NCBI GenBank assembly: GCA_024235855.1
Contig: JACKLN010000001.1
Location: 62,001 to 126,000, forward strand
From: Burkholderiaceae bacterium
GTDB lineage: Bacteria; Pseudomonadota; Gammaproteobacteria; Burkholderiales; Burkholderiaceae_C
DNA: 64,000 nucleotides
Direction of reading: 5' to 3'
Numbering within the stretch: the stretch's first letter is position 1; each line of letters starts with the position of its first letter. The translations under genes and the position numbers were made by a program. Shown piece after piece: positions 1 to 10,864 of this stretch. A model generated the notes under the pieces. The model saw nothing but the letters and a program-made list of their open reading frames with translations, ran no database searches and had not been told where the DNA came from.

Positions 1-567
1 CAGGAGAAGCTCACCCGCGCCCTGATCGACACCGCGGTGAAGATCGGTGCCAAGACCGTGCTGTTGCCCGAATGCGGCCACGCCTACGGCGCCGCGCGCT
101 GGGAGGCGTCGCGCTGGTACGGCAGCGCGCTGCCGGTGCGGGTGGTGCACATGACCGAGTTCCTGGACGAACTGATCGCCAGCGGCCGGATCCAGGTGCG
201 CAAGGTCGACCCCACCAGCGCCACCTTCCACGACCCCTGCCAGATCGTGCGCCGTGGCGGGCTGGAGGCCGCGGCGCGGCGGATCATTGCCGCGCTGGGC
301 TTCGAGCTGCGCGAACTGGCGCAGCACGGCACCACGGGCATGTGCTGCGGCGGCGGGGGCGGCGTGGTGTCCAACGTGCGCGCCACGCCGCTGCGCCACA
401 AGGTCTTCGCGCTCAAGCAGCAGCAGGTGGACGCCACCGGCGCCGAGCACTTCCTCACCAGCTGCGGCCAGTGCCGGATCACGCTGGAGCAGGGGGCGCG
501 CCACGCGAAGTGGAGCAAGTCGCCGGAAAGCCTGCTGGAGCTGGTGGCGGCGCAGCTGGCGGACTGA
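1..567 (+). CDS. Fe-S-binding CCG-domain protein, C-terminal part (HdrB/GlpC-like)
   Basis: The gene runs in from the left edge, so its start is not visible; the reading frame is open from base 1. The visible 188 residues hold two cysteine-rich CCG-type units of the kind found in heterodisulfide reductase subunit B, glycolate oxidase GlcF and GlpC: PECGHAYG and HDPCQIVRRGG, then GMCCGGGGG and SCGQCR. In this family these cysteines bind a [4Fe-4S] cluster used in electron transfer or thiol/disulfide chemistry. The partner subunit and substrate cannot be told from this fragment. It ends 19 bases before the V-type ATPase operon, so the two may be co-transcribed. A DsrK-like role would suit the sulfur genes further downstream, but that is inference. 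Confidence 0.8.
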   Translation, partial: QEKLTRALIDTAVKIGAKTVLLPECGHAYGAARWEASRWYGSALPVRVVHMTEFLDELIASGRIQVRKVDPTSATFHDPCQIVRRGGLEAAARRIIAALGFELRELAQHGTTGMCCGGGGGVVSNVRATPLRHKVFALKQQQVDATGAEHFLTSCGQCRITLEQGARHAKWSKSPESLLELVAAQLAD

Positions 568-586
568 GCGGCCCCCGGTACCCCGC

Positions 587-925
587 ATGGCCACACCCGC
601 CCGCGAGGAGACCGACGCCCAGGCCATGGCGCGCGTGCTGGCCGCCGAACGCGACGCCGCCACGGCCGTGGCGCAGGCGCGGCACGACGCCCAGGCGCAG
701 GTGGACACGGCGCGCGACGCGGCGCGTGCGCTGGTCGAGGACAGCGCCGCACGCATCGCGGCGCGCCAGCGGCGCCATGCCCGGGCGCTGACGCAGCGCC
801 TGGAGCGGCTGCAGGCGCGGGCCGGGATGCCTTCCAACGCTGCCAGGCCGCCGGACGATGCGGCCCTGGCCGCCGCAGTGGCCCGCGTGGCCGCCCAGCT
901 GACCGGCGGCGTGCCGGCCCGCTGA
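587..925 (+). CDS. V-type ATPase peripheral stalk subunit G/H-like protein
   Basis: A 112-residue Ala/Arg/Glu-rich protein whose first 80 residues look like one continuous charged alpha helix (repeated A-x-x-A and R-D-A patterns), as expected for the coiled-coil G/H stalk subunit that pairs with subunit E in V/A-type ATPases. It is the first gene of the ATPase operon and lies 7 bases before the next gene. The assignment rests mainly on position and helical composition, because this subunit has little sequence conservation. ATG 587 was chosen because the longer reading frame would run back into the upstream gene. Confidence 0.6.
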   Translation: MATPAREETDAQAMARVLAAERDAATAVAQARHDAQAQVDTARDAARALVEDSAARIAARQRRHARALTQRLERLQARAGMPSNAARPPDDAALAAAVARVAAQLTGGVPAR

Positions 926-932
926 CCCGGCC

Positions 933-1568
933 ATGACGGCGCACGCAGACCTGGCGTACGCGCTGGCGCGGCTGCAGGCGCGGCTGGGTGCGCGGCCGTT
1001 CGAGGTGCACTGGCGCGCGCTCGAAGCGACGCAGACCACCGCCCAGGCCTTGTCGGTGGCCCACCAGGGCCCGCTGGCGCATTGGCTCGACGGCGTCGCG
1101 CAGGCCGACGACGCGGCCGCCCTGGAGCAGCGGTTTCGCCAGCGCTGGGCCCAGGAGGTGGCCACGGTGGCCGGCTGGCTGCCGCCGCGCTGGCGCACCG
1201 CGGTGCACCTGCAGGGCCGCCTCGCGCCCTGGCCGCTGGCGGCCGGTGACGCCGCCGATGTCGACGCCCCCGACCCGCTGGTCGCCTGGGCCGCGGCCTG
1301 GCCACGGGCACTGCCCGCGGATGCCGCGGCCGGTGTGCCCTGGCGCGCCGCGGCCGAGCAGTTGTGCCCGCGCCTGCGCGGCGACACCGTGGGTCGGCCA
1401 GCCCATTCCGGCGCCTCGGAGCAGGCCCTGGTGCGGCTGTTCCGCCGCCACGCCGGCAGCGCGCTGCCGGCCTTCGCCTACCTGGCGCTCGCGTCGCTGG
1501 ACCTCGAGCGGCTGCGCGGCAACCTGGTCGCGCGCGCGATGTTCGAAGCTGAGGCAGAGGCGGTCTGA
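933..1568 (+). CDS. V-type ATPase subunit C-like protein (central stalk cap, short form)
   Basis: A 211-residue helical protein with no catalytic motif. Its place between the stalk gene and subunit I, together with a C-terminal segment (LDLERLRGNLVARAMFE) resembling the end of V/A-ATPase subunit C, suggests that it is the C/d subunit coupling the rotor axle to the membrane ring. Usual C subunits have about 320-350 residues, so this is a short version or a replacement. Its TGA shares a base with the ATG of the next gene (TGATG), which implies translational coupling. It could also be an operon-specific accessory protein. Confidence 0.5.
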   Translation: MTAHADLAYALARLQARLGARPFEVHWRALEATQTTAQALSVAHQGPLAHWLDGVAQADDAAALEQRFRQRWAQEVATVAGWLPPRWRTAVHLQGRLAPWPLAAGDAADVDAPDPLVAWAAAWPRALPADAAAGVPWRAAAEQLCPRLRGDTVGRPAHSGASEQALVRLFRRHAGSALPAFAYLALASLDLERLRGNLVARAMFEAEAEAV

Positions 1569-3448
1569 TGCTGCGTCCGCAGGCCTGCCGCTGGTTCGAG
1601 CTCGTGGCGCCGCGGGACACGCTGGCGCCGGTGCTGGAGGCGCTGGCGAAGGCCGGCCAGGTCGAACTGCAGGCGCGCGTGGAAGCCGTCGCGCCCCCGC
1701 TGGTGCTGGCCGACGCCGCGCCGCTGCTCGAACGCTTTGCTGCCCTGGCCCGCACGCACGCGGCGCACTGGCCGCCACCCGCCGCCGGCCTGCCATCCGC
1801 CACGCTCGCCGACCCGGCTGCGGCACTGCACGACGCGATGGCGCGCCTGGACGCCTGGCGCGACGAGGCCGACCCGCTGCTGGCCGAGGACGAACGAGGG
1901 GCCGCCCGGCGACGCGGGCTGCAGGACCTGGCACGCGTGGCCGCGGCGGCGCAGCGACAGCCGAACGCCTGGCCCGGCCCGGCGCTGATCTCGGCCGCCG
2001 GCACCTGCCACCTGGGCCGCCGGCTGGCCGTGGGCCCGGCGGCAACACCCGCGGCCGACCTGCCGGCCGACGTGCTGCGCGCCGTGCTGCCGCTGGACGC
2101 GGACGCGGCGACCCCATCCCAAGCCGACGGGGCCTGGGCCGCGCTGCTGATCGGTCCGGCCGCGACGATGGCGGCGGTGGACGCGCGGCTGGCGGCCGTG
2201 CAGGCCCGCACCCTGCCCTGGCTGCCCGGGCTGGACGGCGATTGGGCCGCGGCCACCAACACGATCGCGGCCGCCGAGGCCGGCGCGGCACGGGCCGCCG
2301 AGGCGCGCTCACGCGCGCTGCAGGCGCTGGCCACCCGCCACCGCCTGGCCGACGCACTGGCCACCGTGAACCGCGTGGCATGGCTGGTGCAGCACGGCCG
2401 CGCCCTGGCGGCCAGCACGCGCCTGGTGTGGATCACCGGCTGGACCACCGCGCCCGACGCCGACGCGCTGTGCGCACCGCTGCGCCAGGCCGGTCTGCAC
2501 GGCCTGGCCCAGTTCACGCCGCCGCCGGACGACGCCGAACCGCCATCGCGCCTGGCGAATCCGCCCTGGGCGCGGGCCTTCGAGGCCTTGGCGCAGCTGC
2601 TCGGGCAGCCGGGCCGCGACGAGGCCGACCCCAGCCGGCTGCTGGCCGTGATCGCCCCACTGCTGTTCGGCTTCATGTTCGGCGACGTCGGCCAGGGCGT
2701 GGTGCTGCTGTTGGCCGGCCTGGCCTTGCGCCGGCGGTGGCCGGCGCTGGCGATGCTGATCCCCGGCGGCATGGCCGCCATCGGCTTCGGCGTGGCCTTC
2801 GGCAGCGTGTTCGGCCGCGAGGACCTCATCCCGGCCGCCTGGGGCCACCCGCTGGCGCACCCGGTGGACCTGCTGATCGCCGCGGTGGCGCTCGGCGCCG
2901 CGATCCTGCTCGCCGGGCTGGCGCTGAACGCGCTCTCGGCCGCCTGGCGGCGCGACCTGCGCGGCTGGTGGGCCCGCGACGCGGCCCTGGTGCTCGCGTA
3001 CGCGGGCGCACTGGCCGCGCCGTGGTGGCCGGCAGCGCTCGCTGCCGTGGCCGTGGGCGCGCTGTGGATGGCGCTGGGCACCGCGGCCGCCGCCGAACAC
3101 CGGGGCCATCGCACCGGCGGCTTCCTGCGCGGGCTCGCGGCCTTCATCGAGCAGGCGCTGCAGCTGGCGGTCAACACCGTGTCCTTCGCCCGCGTGGGTG
3201 CGTTCGCGCTCGCGCACGCCGGGCTGTCGGCGGCGATCACCGGCATCGCGGACGCCGCCGGCCCCATCGGCCAGTGGCCGGTGATGGTGCTGGGCAACCT
3301 GCTGGTGCTCGTGCTGGAGGGCCTGGTGGTCGGCATCCAGACCACACGGCTGCTGCTGTTCGAGTTCTTCCTGCGCTTCCTCAGCGGCCGCGGCCGGGCC
3401 TTCCGCCCGCTGGCGCCGCCGCCCACCCCGCATCCGCTCAGCCCCTGA
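1568..3448 (+). CDS. ntpI: V-type ATP synthase subunit I (membrane stator, a subunit)
   Basis: A 626-residue protein with a soluble N-terminal half of about 350 residues, rich in helices, and a C-terminal half with about seven membrane segments. The membrane part contains the family signatures LLFGFMFGDVGQGV (around residue 358) and VNTVSFARVGAFALAHAG (around residue 536); the conserved Arg in the latter (SFARVG) is the residue that faces the rotor ring and controls ion passage. Length matches bacterial subunit I. It forms the ion half-channels next to the K ring encoded just downstream and connects to the peripheral stalks. It starts in overlap with the previous stop codon, inside a tightly packed operon. 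Confidence 0.92.
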   Translation: MLRPQACRWFELVAPRDTLAPVLEALAKAGQVELQARVEAVAPPLVLADAAPLLERFAALARTHAAHWPPPAAGLPSATLADPAAALHDAMARLDAWRDEADPLLAEDERGAARRRGLQDLARVAAAAQRQPNAWPGPALISAAGTCHLGRRLAVGPAATPAADLPADVLRAVLPLDADAATPSQADGAWAALLIGPAATMAAVDARLAAVQARTLPWLPGLDGDWAAATNTIAAAEAGAARAAEARSRALQALATRHRLADALATVNRVAWLVQHGRALAASTRLVWITGWTTAPDADALCAPLRQAGLHGLAQFTPPPDDAEPPSRLANPPWARAFEALAQLLGQPGRDEADPSRLLAVIAPLLFGFMFGDVGQGVVLLLAGLALRRRWPALAMLIPGGMAAIGFGVAFGSVFGREDLIPAAWGHPLAHPVDLLIAAVALGAAILLAGLALNALSAAWRRDLRGWWARDAALVLAYAGALAAPWWPAALAAVAVGALWMALGTAAAAEHRGHRTGGFLRGLAAFIEQALQLAVNTVSFARVGAFALAHAGLSAAITGIADAAGPIGQWPVMVLGNLLVLVLEGLVVGIQTTRLLLFEFFLRFLSGRGRAFRPLAPPPTPHPLSP

Positions 3449-3462
3449 CCCGGAGATCCGCC

Positions 3463-3834
3463 ATGCCCCTGCCCGTCCCCGCCGGCACCCGCCGCGCCGC
3501 GCCCCTTGTCCTGCTGGTGATCGCGCTGGCGATCGTCGGCACCGCGGTGGCCCTGATGTTCGCGCTGCCGGCCAGCGCGCAGATCGCTGTCGCGCCAACG
3601 GCCGGCGCCACCGACCCGTCGGTGCTGCGCTGGGCCTTTGCCGCCGCGGCGGCCGCGGCCGGCCTGGCCACGCTGGCGGCCGGCTACGCGGTGGCCGTGG
3701 TCGGTAGCGCCGCAGTCGGCGCGCTGGCCGAGAAGCCGGAGCTGCTGGGCCGGGTGCTGATCCTCGTCGGGCTGGCCGAAGGCATCGCCATCTACGGGCT
3801 GATCGTGGCCATCCTGATCCTCAACCGGACCTGA
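3463..3834 (+). CDS. ntpK: V-type ATP synthase subunit K (proteolipid c-ring subunit)
   Basis: A 123-residue hydrophobic protein. A leading membrane segment (residues 14-40) ends in PASAQ, a likely cleavable signal, and is followed by two helices making one c-type hairpin. The polar loop contains EKPELLGR and the last helix contains LVGLAEGIAIYGL, whose Glu is the expected ion-binding carboxylate. It therefore looks like a single-hairpin (8 kDa-like) ring subunit with an added signal segment rather than the double-hairpin 16 kDa form. The A/G-rich first helix and the EKP loop are typical of the family. ATG 3463 has a good ribosome site (GGAG, 3452-3455). Whether the ring carries H+ or Na+ was not resolved. 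Confidence 0.9.
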   Translation: MPLPVPAGTRRAAPLVLLVIALAIVGTAVALMFALPASAQIAVAPTAGATDPSVLRWAFAAAAAAAGLATLAAGYAVAVVGSAAVGALAEKPELLGRVLILVGLAEGIAIYGLIVAILILNRT

Positions 3835-3837
3835 GCC

Positions 3838-4158
3838 ATGGCGCCCGCGACGGTGGTCCTGATCGGCGACGACCTGGCGTGCGCCGGCTTCCGCCTCGCC
3901 GGTGTGGACGCGCGGACGACCGCAGCGGCCGACGTGCCGGCCGCGTTCGACACCGCCCTGCGCCATGCCGGCCTCGTGCTGCTGGCCGCCAGCGCCGCAG
4001 CCGCACTGCCGCCGGCAGTGATCGACGCCGCGCGGCGGCGCGGGCAGCCGCCGGTGGCGGTGTTGCCGCCGCTGTCCGCGCCGGCTGCGGACGCCGGCTT
4101 CGTGCGCAGGCTGCACCGGCTGATGGGGCTGGACGACACCGCCGGGAGGCCGGCATGA
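3838..4158 (+). CDS. V-type ATPase subunit F-like protein
   Basis: A 106-residue small protein that begins TVVLIGDDLACAGFRLAGVD, the usual opening of subunit F (a strand, then a D-x-x-x-x-GFRLAGV-like motif), which binds subunit D in the central rotor axle. Length matches the family (about 100 residues). It starts 3 bases after subunit K and overlaps the next gene by 4 bases (ATGA), fixing its place in the operon. Confidence 0.8.
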   Translation: MAPATVVLIGDDLACAGFRLAGVDARTTAAADVPAAFDTALRHAGLVLLAASAAAALPPAVIDAARRRGQPPVAVLPPLSAPAADAGFVRRLHRLMGLDDTAGRPA

Positions 4159-4771
4159 CCGCACCCCCGGCCACGCTGCAGGCCGACGCGCTGGTGAACG
4201 CCATCGCCCAGCGCCGCGACGCCGAGGTGGGGGCAGTGCGGGCCGGTGCCGAGGCCGAGGCCACCGCCTTGCTGGCCCAGGCCCGCGACAAGGCCCGGCG
4301 TCAGCGCCGGCAGGCCGCGGGCGCGCTGCGCGACGCCGCCCGGCAGCGCCTGCGACAACTGCAGGCCACGCAGGAAGCCGAAGCGCGCGCTGCCGAGGCG
4401 GCACGGACGGTGGAGACCCTGGCCCGCGCCCGCCCGCTGCTGCAGGCTGCGCTGGTGGCGCGCTGGCAGCAGCCGGCGGCGCGGCAGGCCTGGGCTGCGG
4501 CGCTGGCGGCAGTGGCCGGGCCCCGCCTGGCCGCCACCGGGCGCGTGCTGCACCACCCGGCCACGATGCCGGCCGACGAGGTGGCCGCGCTGGCGGCGCA
4601 GCTCGGGGCGGCACCGCAGGCCGACCCCGCGCTGGACGCCGGGCTGCGGGTGGACGCCGACGGGGCCTGGGTGGACGCCACGCCCGCGGCACTGCTGGCC
4701 GACCGCGCGCAGGTCGACGCACTGCTGCGCGCCGCGCTGGAGGGCGAACACGGACTGGAAGGCACCACGCC

Positions 4772-4775
<4 letters not shown>
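4155..4775 (+). CDS. V-type ATPase subunit E (peripheral stalk)
   Basis: A 206-residue protein with a long charged N-terminal helix (about residues 10-95, many Ala, Arg and Glu) followed by a compact C-terminal domain, the layout of stalk subunit E, which holds the A3B3 head through its C-terminal domain. It ends with a conserved-looking D-x-x-x-x-A-x-x-A-x-L-L pattern near residue 185. It overlaps subunit F upstream and subunit A downstream by 4 bases each. Sequence conservation of subunit E is low, so the call combines length, shape and gene order. Confidence 0.75.
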
Positions 4776-6502
<1,727 letters not shown>

Positions 6503-6504
6503 AC

Positions 6505-7908
6505 ATGGGCATCGAGACCGCCACCCGCGACACGGTGCAGCGCATCGACGGCCCGCTGCTGTTCCTGCGCCGCAACGTGCAGGCCGGCCTGGGCGAGGCG
6601 GTGGAGGTGCAGCTCGGCGACGAGGCGCCGCGCATCGGCCGCATCACCGGTCTGGACGAGGAACGCATCGTCGTGGAGGTGCTGGACCGCACGCAGGGCT
6701 TGCGGCTGGACGGCGTGCGCGTGCGCTTCCGCGGCGAGCCGCTGCGCCTGGGCGTGGGCCCGGGGCTGCTGGGCCGCGTGTTCGACGGCCTGGGCCGGCC
6801 GGCCGACGGCGGCCCGCCGGTGGCGGCGCACGCTTGGCGGCCGATCGACGGCCGCGCGCTGAACCCCGCCGAGCGCGCGCTGCCGCGCGACTTCATCGAG
6901 ACCGGCATCTCCGCCATCGACCTGATGAACAGCCTGATCCGCGGCCAGAAGCTGCCGGTGTTCTCCGGCGGCGGGCTGCCGCACGACCGGCTGGCCATCG
7001 AGATCGCGCGCCACGCACGGCTGCGCGGCCCCGAGGCCGAGGCCTTCGCCATCGTCTTCGTGGGCATCGGCGTGTCGTACGACGCGGCGGAGGGCTTCCG
7101 CCGCGCGATGGCCGACTCCGGCGCGCTGGGCCACACGGCGATGTTCCTCAACCTGGCCAGCGAGCCCAGCCCGCAGCGCCTGCTGACGCCGCGCGTGGCG
7201 CTCACCGCGGCCGAGTACCTGGCCTACGACGAGGGCCGTCACGTGCTGGTCATCCTGACCGACATGACGAACTACTGCGAGGCGCTGCGCGAGGTCTCGG
7301 CACGCCATGGCGAGATCCCCAGCCGCAAGGGCTACCCGGGCTACATGTACTCCGACCTGGCCACGATCTACGAACGCGCCGGCTCGGCGCGCGGCCACCG
7401 CGGCACGGTCACGCAGCTGCCGATCCTCACGATGCCGGCCGACGACATCGGCCACCCCGTGCCCGACCTCACGGGCTACATCACCGAAGGCCAGGTCGTG
7501 CTCGACCGCGCGCTGGACCACCGCGGCGTGTACCCGCCGATCCACGTGCTGCCCAGCCTGTCGCGCCTGTTCGACCAGGGCACCGGCGAAGGCTTCACCG
7601 ACGCCGACCACCCGGCGCTGGCCAGACAGTTGTTCGCGTCCTACGCGAAGGCGGTGCGCGTGCGGGTGCTGGCCAGCGTGGTCGGCGCCGACGGGCTGAC
7701 CGACGACGACCGGCGCCACCTGGCCTTCGCCGAGCGCTTCGAGCACGAGCTGGTGGCGCAGGACGACCCGCGCACGCTGGAACAGAGCCTGGCGCTCGCC
7801 TGGCAGCTGCTGCGCGCCTTGCCGGCGGCGGACCTGACGCGGCTGTCGGACGCGCAGATCGCGCGTCATCTTGGTCCGGACCCGGCCGCGGAGGCCGGCG
7901 ATGGCTGA
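6505..7908 (+). CDS. ntpB: V-type ATP synthase subunit B (regulatory head subunit)
   Basis: A 467-residue partner of subunit A. It lacks a true Walker A loop (the position reads FSGGGLPHDRLA) as expected for the non-catalytic B subunit, and has the family signatures FIETGISAIDLMNSLIRGQKLP, FVGIGVSYDAAEGFR, VLVILTDMTNYCEALREVS and SRKGYPGYMYSDLATIYERAG. The B-type Arg that completes the catalytic site should lie in the loop near VLPSLSRL. ATG 6505 follows the stop of subunit A by 2 bases. The 3' end overlaps subunit D by 8 bases. Confidence 0.97.
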   Translation: MGIETATRDTVQRIDGPLLFLRRNVQAGLGEAVEVQLGDEAPRIGRITGLDEERIVVEVLDRTQGLRLDGVRVRFRGEPLRLGVGPGLLGRVFDGLGRPADGGPPVAAHAWRPIDGRALNPAERALPRDFIETGISAIDLMNSLIRGQKLPVFSGGGLPHDRLAIEIARHARLRGPEAEAFAIVFVGIGVSYDAAEGFRRAMADSGALGHTAMFLNLASEPSPQRLLTPRVALTAAEYLAYDEGRHVLVILTDMTNYCEALREVSARHGEIPSRKGYPGYMYSDLATIYERAGSARGHRGTVTQLPILTMPADDIGHPVPDLTGYITEGQVVLDRALDHRGVYPPIHVLPSLSRLFDQGTGEGFTDADHPALARQLFASYAKAVRVRVLASVVGADGLTDDDRRHLAFAERFEHELVAQDDPRTLEQSLALAWQLLRALPAADLTRLSDAQIARHLGPDPAAEAGDG

Positions 7909-8536
7909 CCTGCCCGCCACGCAGGCCAACCGGATGGCGCTGGCCGACGAGCGCACGCTGATGCGCCAGGGCCACACCTTCCTCGACGAGAAGCGCGTGC
8001 TGCTGGCCACCGAGACGATGCGCCGGCTGCGGGCGCACCAGGCCGAGGAGACGGCGCTGGTGCAGGCCCTGCAGGCCGCGGCCGCTGCACTGCGCGCAGC
8101 CCTGCAGCGCCACGGGCGCAGCGGCCTCGCGGCCCAGCCTGCGGCGCCACCGGCCGTGGCGCCCGGCCTGGAGCAGGCGCGCTTCCTGGGCGTGACGGTG
8201 CAGGCGGTGGCAGCGGCCGAAGCACCGGACGGCGGCGTCGACACCCGCCAGGCAGCCGACCCCTCGCCCGAGGCCGAGGCCTGCCGCGCCGCGTTCGCCG
8301 GCCTGCTGGCGCCGCTGGCGGCGCTGGCGGTGTCCGCCGGCAACCTGGAACGGCTGGCCAGCGAGTACCGGCGCACCGAGCGGCGCGCGCTGGCGCTGGA
8401 GAACGTGCTGCTGCCGGAGGTCGCGCAGGCGCTCGGCCGCATCGACGAGCAGCTGACGCTGGCCGACCAGGAGGAGGCCGTGCGCATCCGGCAGGCGGCA
8501 CGCACGCAGACCGGGTCCATCACCCAGATGGGCTAG
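7901..8536 (+). CDS. ntpD: V-type ATP synthase subunit D (rotor axle)
   Basis: A 211-residue helical protein opening with NRMALADERTLMRQGHTFLDEKR, close to the standard start of subunit D (x-P-T-R-x-x-L-x-x-L-K-x-x-L-x-x-A-x-x-G-x-x-L-L-K-x-K-R). Two long helices form the central axle that turns inside the A3B3 head. Length matches the family. It is the last gene of the ATPase operon and its start overlaps the end of subunit B. No clear terminator was seen in the 138 bases that follow. Confidence 0.88.
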   Translation: MADLPATQANRMALADERTLMRQGHTFLDEKRVLLATETMRRLRAHQAEETALVQALQAAAAALRAALQRHGRSGLAAQPAAPPAVAPGLEQARFLGVTVQAVAAAEAPDGGVDTRQAADPSPEAEACRAAFAGLLAPLAALAVSAGNLERLASEYRRTERRALALENVLLPEVAQALGRIDEQLTLADQEEAVRIRQAARTQTGSITQMG

Positions 8537-8674
8537 ACGCCGCTACCCGTACCGGTAATAGACGCCAGCAGGGGCACTCGCGCCCAATGGGTTCCACAAC
8601 AGAGACTGCCGCGGGCGCATGCACCGCGGCCCACCGACACCGATGGAGACAACCCTGCCCGACCGGGGGGCTGC

Positions 8675-9601
8675 GTGAGCCGCAGGCGCGCCCGTGCGGC
8701 CACCGCCCTGGCCCTGCTGACCACCAGCGCGCCGGTGCTGGCCGCAGCACCTGCGGGCGCGACCCCGGTCTGGGTCTGGCCTCTGGCGCTGTTCGCCGCC
8801 TGCTTCGTGATGGGCCTGATCGCCGTGCCGGCGGGCATCGGCGGTGGCACGCTGTTCGTGCCGCTGGTGGGCAGCTTCTTCCCCTTCCACCTCGACTTCG
8901 TGCGCGGGATCGGGCTGATGGTGGCGCTGGCCAGCGCGCTGGCCGCAGGGCCCACGCTGCTGCGCGGTGGCCTGGCCAGCCTGCGGCTGGCGCTGCCGCT
9001 GGCGGCGCTGGCGTCGGCCAGTTCCATCGTCGGCGCGCTGGTCGGGCTCGCCCTGCCGGCCGACGTGGTGCAGGTGGCGCTGGGCGTGGTCGTGCTGGCC
9101 ATCGTCGGCGTGATGCTGATGGCGCGGCAGTCGGAGATCCCGCGCGTGCCGGCGCCCGACGCACTGTCGCGCGCGCTGTCACTGCACGGCGTGTTCACCG
9201 ACCGCGCCAGCGGCCGCACCATCGAGTGGCAGGCGCATCGCACGCTGTCGGGCCTGGTGGCCTTCACCGGCATCGGCGTGCTGGCGGGGGTCTTCGGCAT
9301 CGGTGCCGGCTGGGCCAACGTGCCGGCGCTGAACCTGCTGATGGGCGTGCCGGTGAAGGTGGCCGCCGGCACCTCGGGCCTGGTGCTGGGGCTCGTGGAC
9401 TCGTCGGCCGTGTGGGTCTACATCAACCATGGCGCGGTGCTGCCGGTGCTGGCGGTACCGGCCATCGCCGGGATGATGCTGGGGGCTCGGCTGGGTGCAC
9501 GGCTGCTGGGCGTGCTCAAGGGCGCGTCGGTGCGGCGCATGGTGATCGCGGTGCTGCTGTTCGCCGGCGTGCGGTCGCTGTTGAAGGGGCTGGGCTGGTG
9601 A
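8675..9601 (+). CDS. TauE/SafE family sulfite or organosulfur exporter
   Basis: A 308-residue inner-membrane protein with about eight membrane segments in two related halves. Each half holds the TauE-type Gly-rich turn: GIGGGTLFVPLV near residue 52 and GIGAGWANVPALNLL near residue 210. Family members export sulfite, sulfoacetate or related anions, and this one stands at the head of a run of sulfur genes. Start GTG 8675 follows a G-rich ribosome site; a hydrophobic N-terminus ending in LAAAPA may be a signal or the first membrane helix. A soluble insertion of about 40 residues, rich in charged residues, lies in the central loop. Confidence 0.85.
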   Translation: MSRRRARAATALALLTTSAPVLAAAPAGATPVWVWPLALFAACFVMGLIAVPAGIGGGTLFVPLVGSFFPFHLDFVRGIGLMVALASALAAGPTLLRGGLASLRLALPLAALASASSIVGALVGLALPADVVQVALGVVVLAIVGVMLMARQSEIPRVPAPDALSRALSLHGVFTDRASGRTIEWQAHRTLSGLVAFTGIGVLAGVFGIGAGWANVPALNLLMGVPVKVAAGTSGLVLGLVDSSAVWVYINHGAVLPVLAVPAIAGMMLGARLGARLLGVLKGASVRRMVIAVLLFAGVRSLLKGLGW

Positions 9602-10026
9602 GCGGGACGCCACCGGTCCGCCTGGACGCCGGTCACGACGCGGTGCAGCAGCGCTACGCGTGCTGGCTGGAGTGGGGCGCCCGCACCAGCCTGGCGGCGA
9701 TGGCGGTCGGCTTCGTGCTCTACGTGACCGGGCTGCTGTCGCCGCTGCTGCCGCTCGACCGGCTGGGCGCACTCTGGGGGCTGCCGGTGGGCGAGTTCCT
9801 GGCGCAGACCGGCGCACCCACCGGCTGGGCCTGGCTGCGCCAGCTGGACCACGGCGACATCGTCGGCGAGCTCGGTGTGGCGATGCTGGCGCTGTGCTCC
9901 CTGCCCTGCGTGCTCGGCGTGGCGCTGCTGTACCGGGCCCACGGCGACCGGCTCTACGCCGGGCTGTGCGTGGCCCAGGCCGCGGTGCTGGTGCTGTCCG
10001 CCTCGGGGGTGATCCATGTCGGCTGA
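9598..10026 (+). CDS. small integral membrane protein beside TauE (DUF1634-like by context)
   Basis: A 142-residue protein with three probable membrane helices (about residues 28-50, 90-112 and 118-140). The GTG start overlaps the stop of the TauE-like exporter by 4 bases, so the two are almost certainly translated together. DUF1634 proteins commonly sit next to TauE exporters and have this size and topology, but I cannot confirm the family from sequence alone. A modulating or partner role for the exporter is inference. Confidence 0.65.
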   Translation: MSGTPPVRLDAGHDAVQQRYACWLEWGARTSLAAMAVGFVLYVTGLLSPLLPLDRLGALWGLPVGEFLAQTGAPTGWAWLRQLDHGDIVGELGVAMLALCSLPCVLGVALLYRAHGDRLYAGLCVAQAAVLVLSASGVIHVG

Positions 10027-10858
10027 CACCGTGCGCGCCCCGTTCGAGCGGCTGCTGCTGGCCACCGAACATTCCGAGCACGACCACGGCGCCGAGACGC
10101 TGGGGCTGGCGCTGGCCCGCCACTGCGGCCTGCCGCTGCCGGTGGTGATGCCGGTGATCTCCAACCCCGAGTACGAGGCCACCACGCCGCAGGCGGCCGC
10201 GCGTGCCGATGGCGCCGCCGCCGAGCGGCGGCAGGCCTTCGTCGGCGAAGCGGCCGCCGCCGGCATCACGCTGGACCTGCAGGTGCGCCATGGCCTGCAG
10301 CTGTGGCGCGAGATCGTCGAGCAGGCGCGCGACCAGGGCAGCGAGCTGCTGGTCATCCGCCGCCGCGGCCGGCCCGGCCTGCTGGCCAACGTGCTGATCG
10401 GCGACATGGTCAGCAAGGTGCTGGCGCATGCGCCCTGCCCGGTGCTGGTGTGCCCGCGCGCCGCGCGCATGTGGCAGCGGCGCGTGCTGGTGGCGCTGGC
10501 CCCCGGCGAGCCGGACGACGGCCCGCTGCGCGTGGCCGCCGGCATCGCCCGCCGCTGCGGCCTGCCGCTGACGCTGCTGAGCGTGGGCCCGGAATCGCTG
10601 CGCGCCGGCCTGGAGGTGCAGGCCCGCGCCTGGCGCGCCGGTGGCCTGACGGTGGACGTGGTGCTGCGCGACGGCGCGCCGCACCGCGAGATCGTCGACG
10701 CGGCGCGCACGCTGGGCGCCGACCTCGTCGTCGTCGGTCGCCACGGCGGCGACTTCCTCGGCCGCGCGTGGATCGGCGGCACGGCGCAGAAGGTGGTGGG
10801 GCTGGCGGAGCACCCGGTGCTCGTCGTGCCGCCCGCCGTGGACTCACCCGACACCTGA
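10016..10858 (+). CDS. tandem universal stress protein (two USP domains)
   Basis: A 280-residue protein with two UspA folds, about residues 9-148 and 158-275. The second domain ends in GRHGGDFLGRAWIGGTA followed by VLVVP, the ATP-binding G-x2-G-x9-G-(S/T) pattern; the first has a weaker version (RRRGRPGLLANVLIGDM). Tandem UspE-like proteins are linked to stress survival and can sense adenylate levels. It starts inside the end of the membrane-protein gene (11-base overlap), so it belongs to the TauE operon, which suggests a role tied to anion or sulfur stress. That link is inference. Confidence 0.9.
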   Translation: MSADTVRAPFERLLLATEHSEHDHGAETLGLALARHCGLPLPVVMPVISNPEYEATTPQAAARADGAAAERRQAFVGEAAAAGITLDLQVRHGLQLWREIVEQARDQGSELLVIRRRGRPGLLANVLIGDMVSKVLAHAPCPVLVCPRAARMWQRRVLVALAPGEPDDGPLRVAAGIARRCGLPLTLLSVGPESLRAGLEVQARAWRAGGLTVDVVLRDGAPHREIVDAARTLGADLVVVGRHGGDFLGRAWIGGTAQKVVGLAEHPVLVVPPAVDSPDT

Positions 10859-10864
10859 CCGACC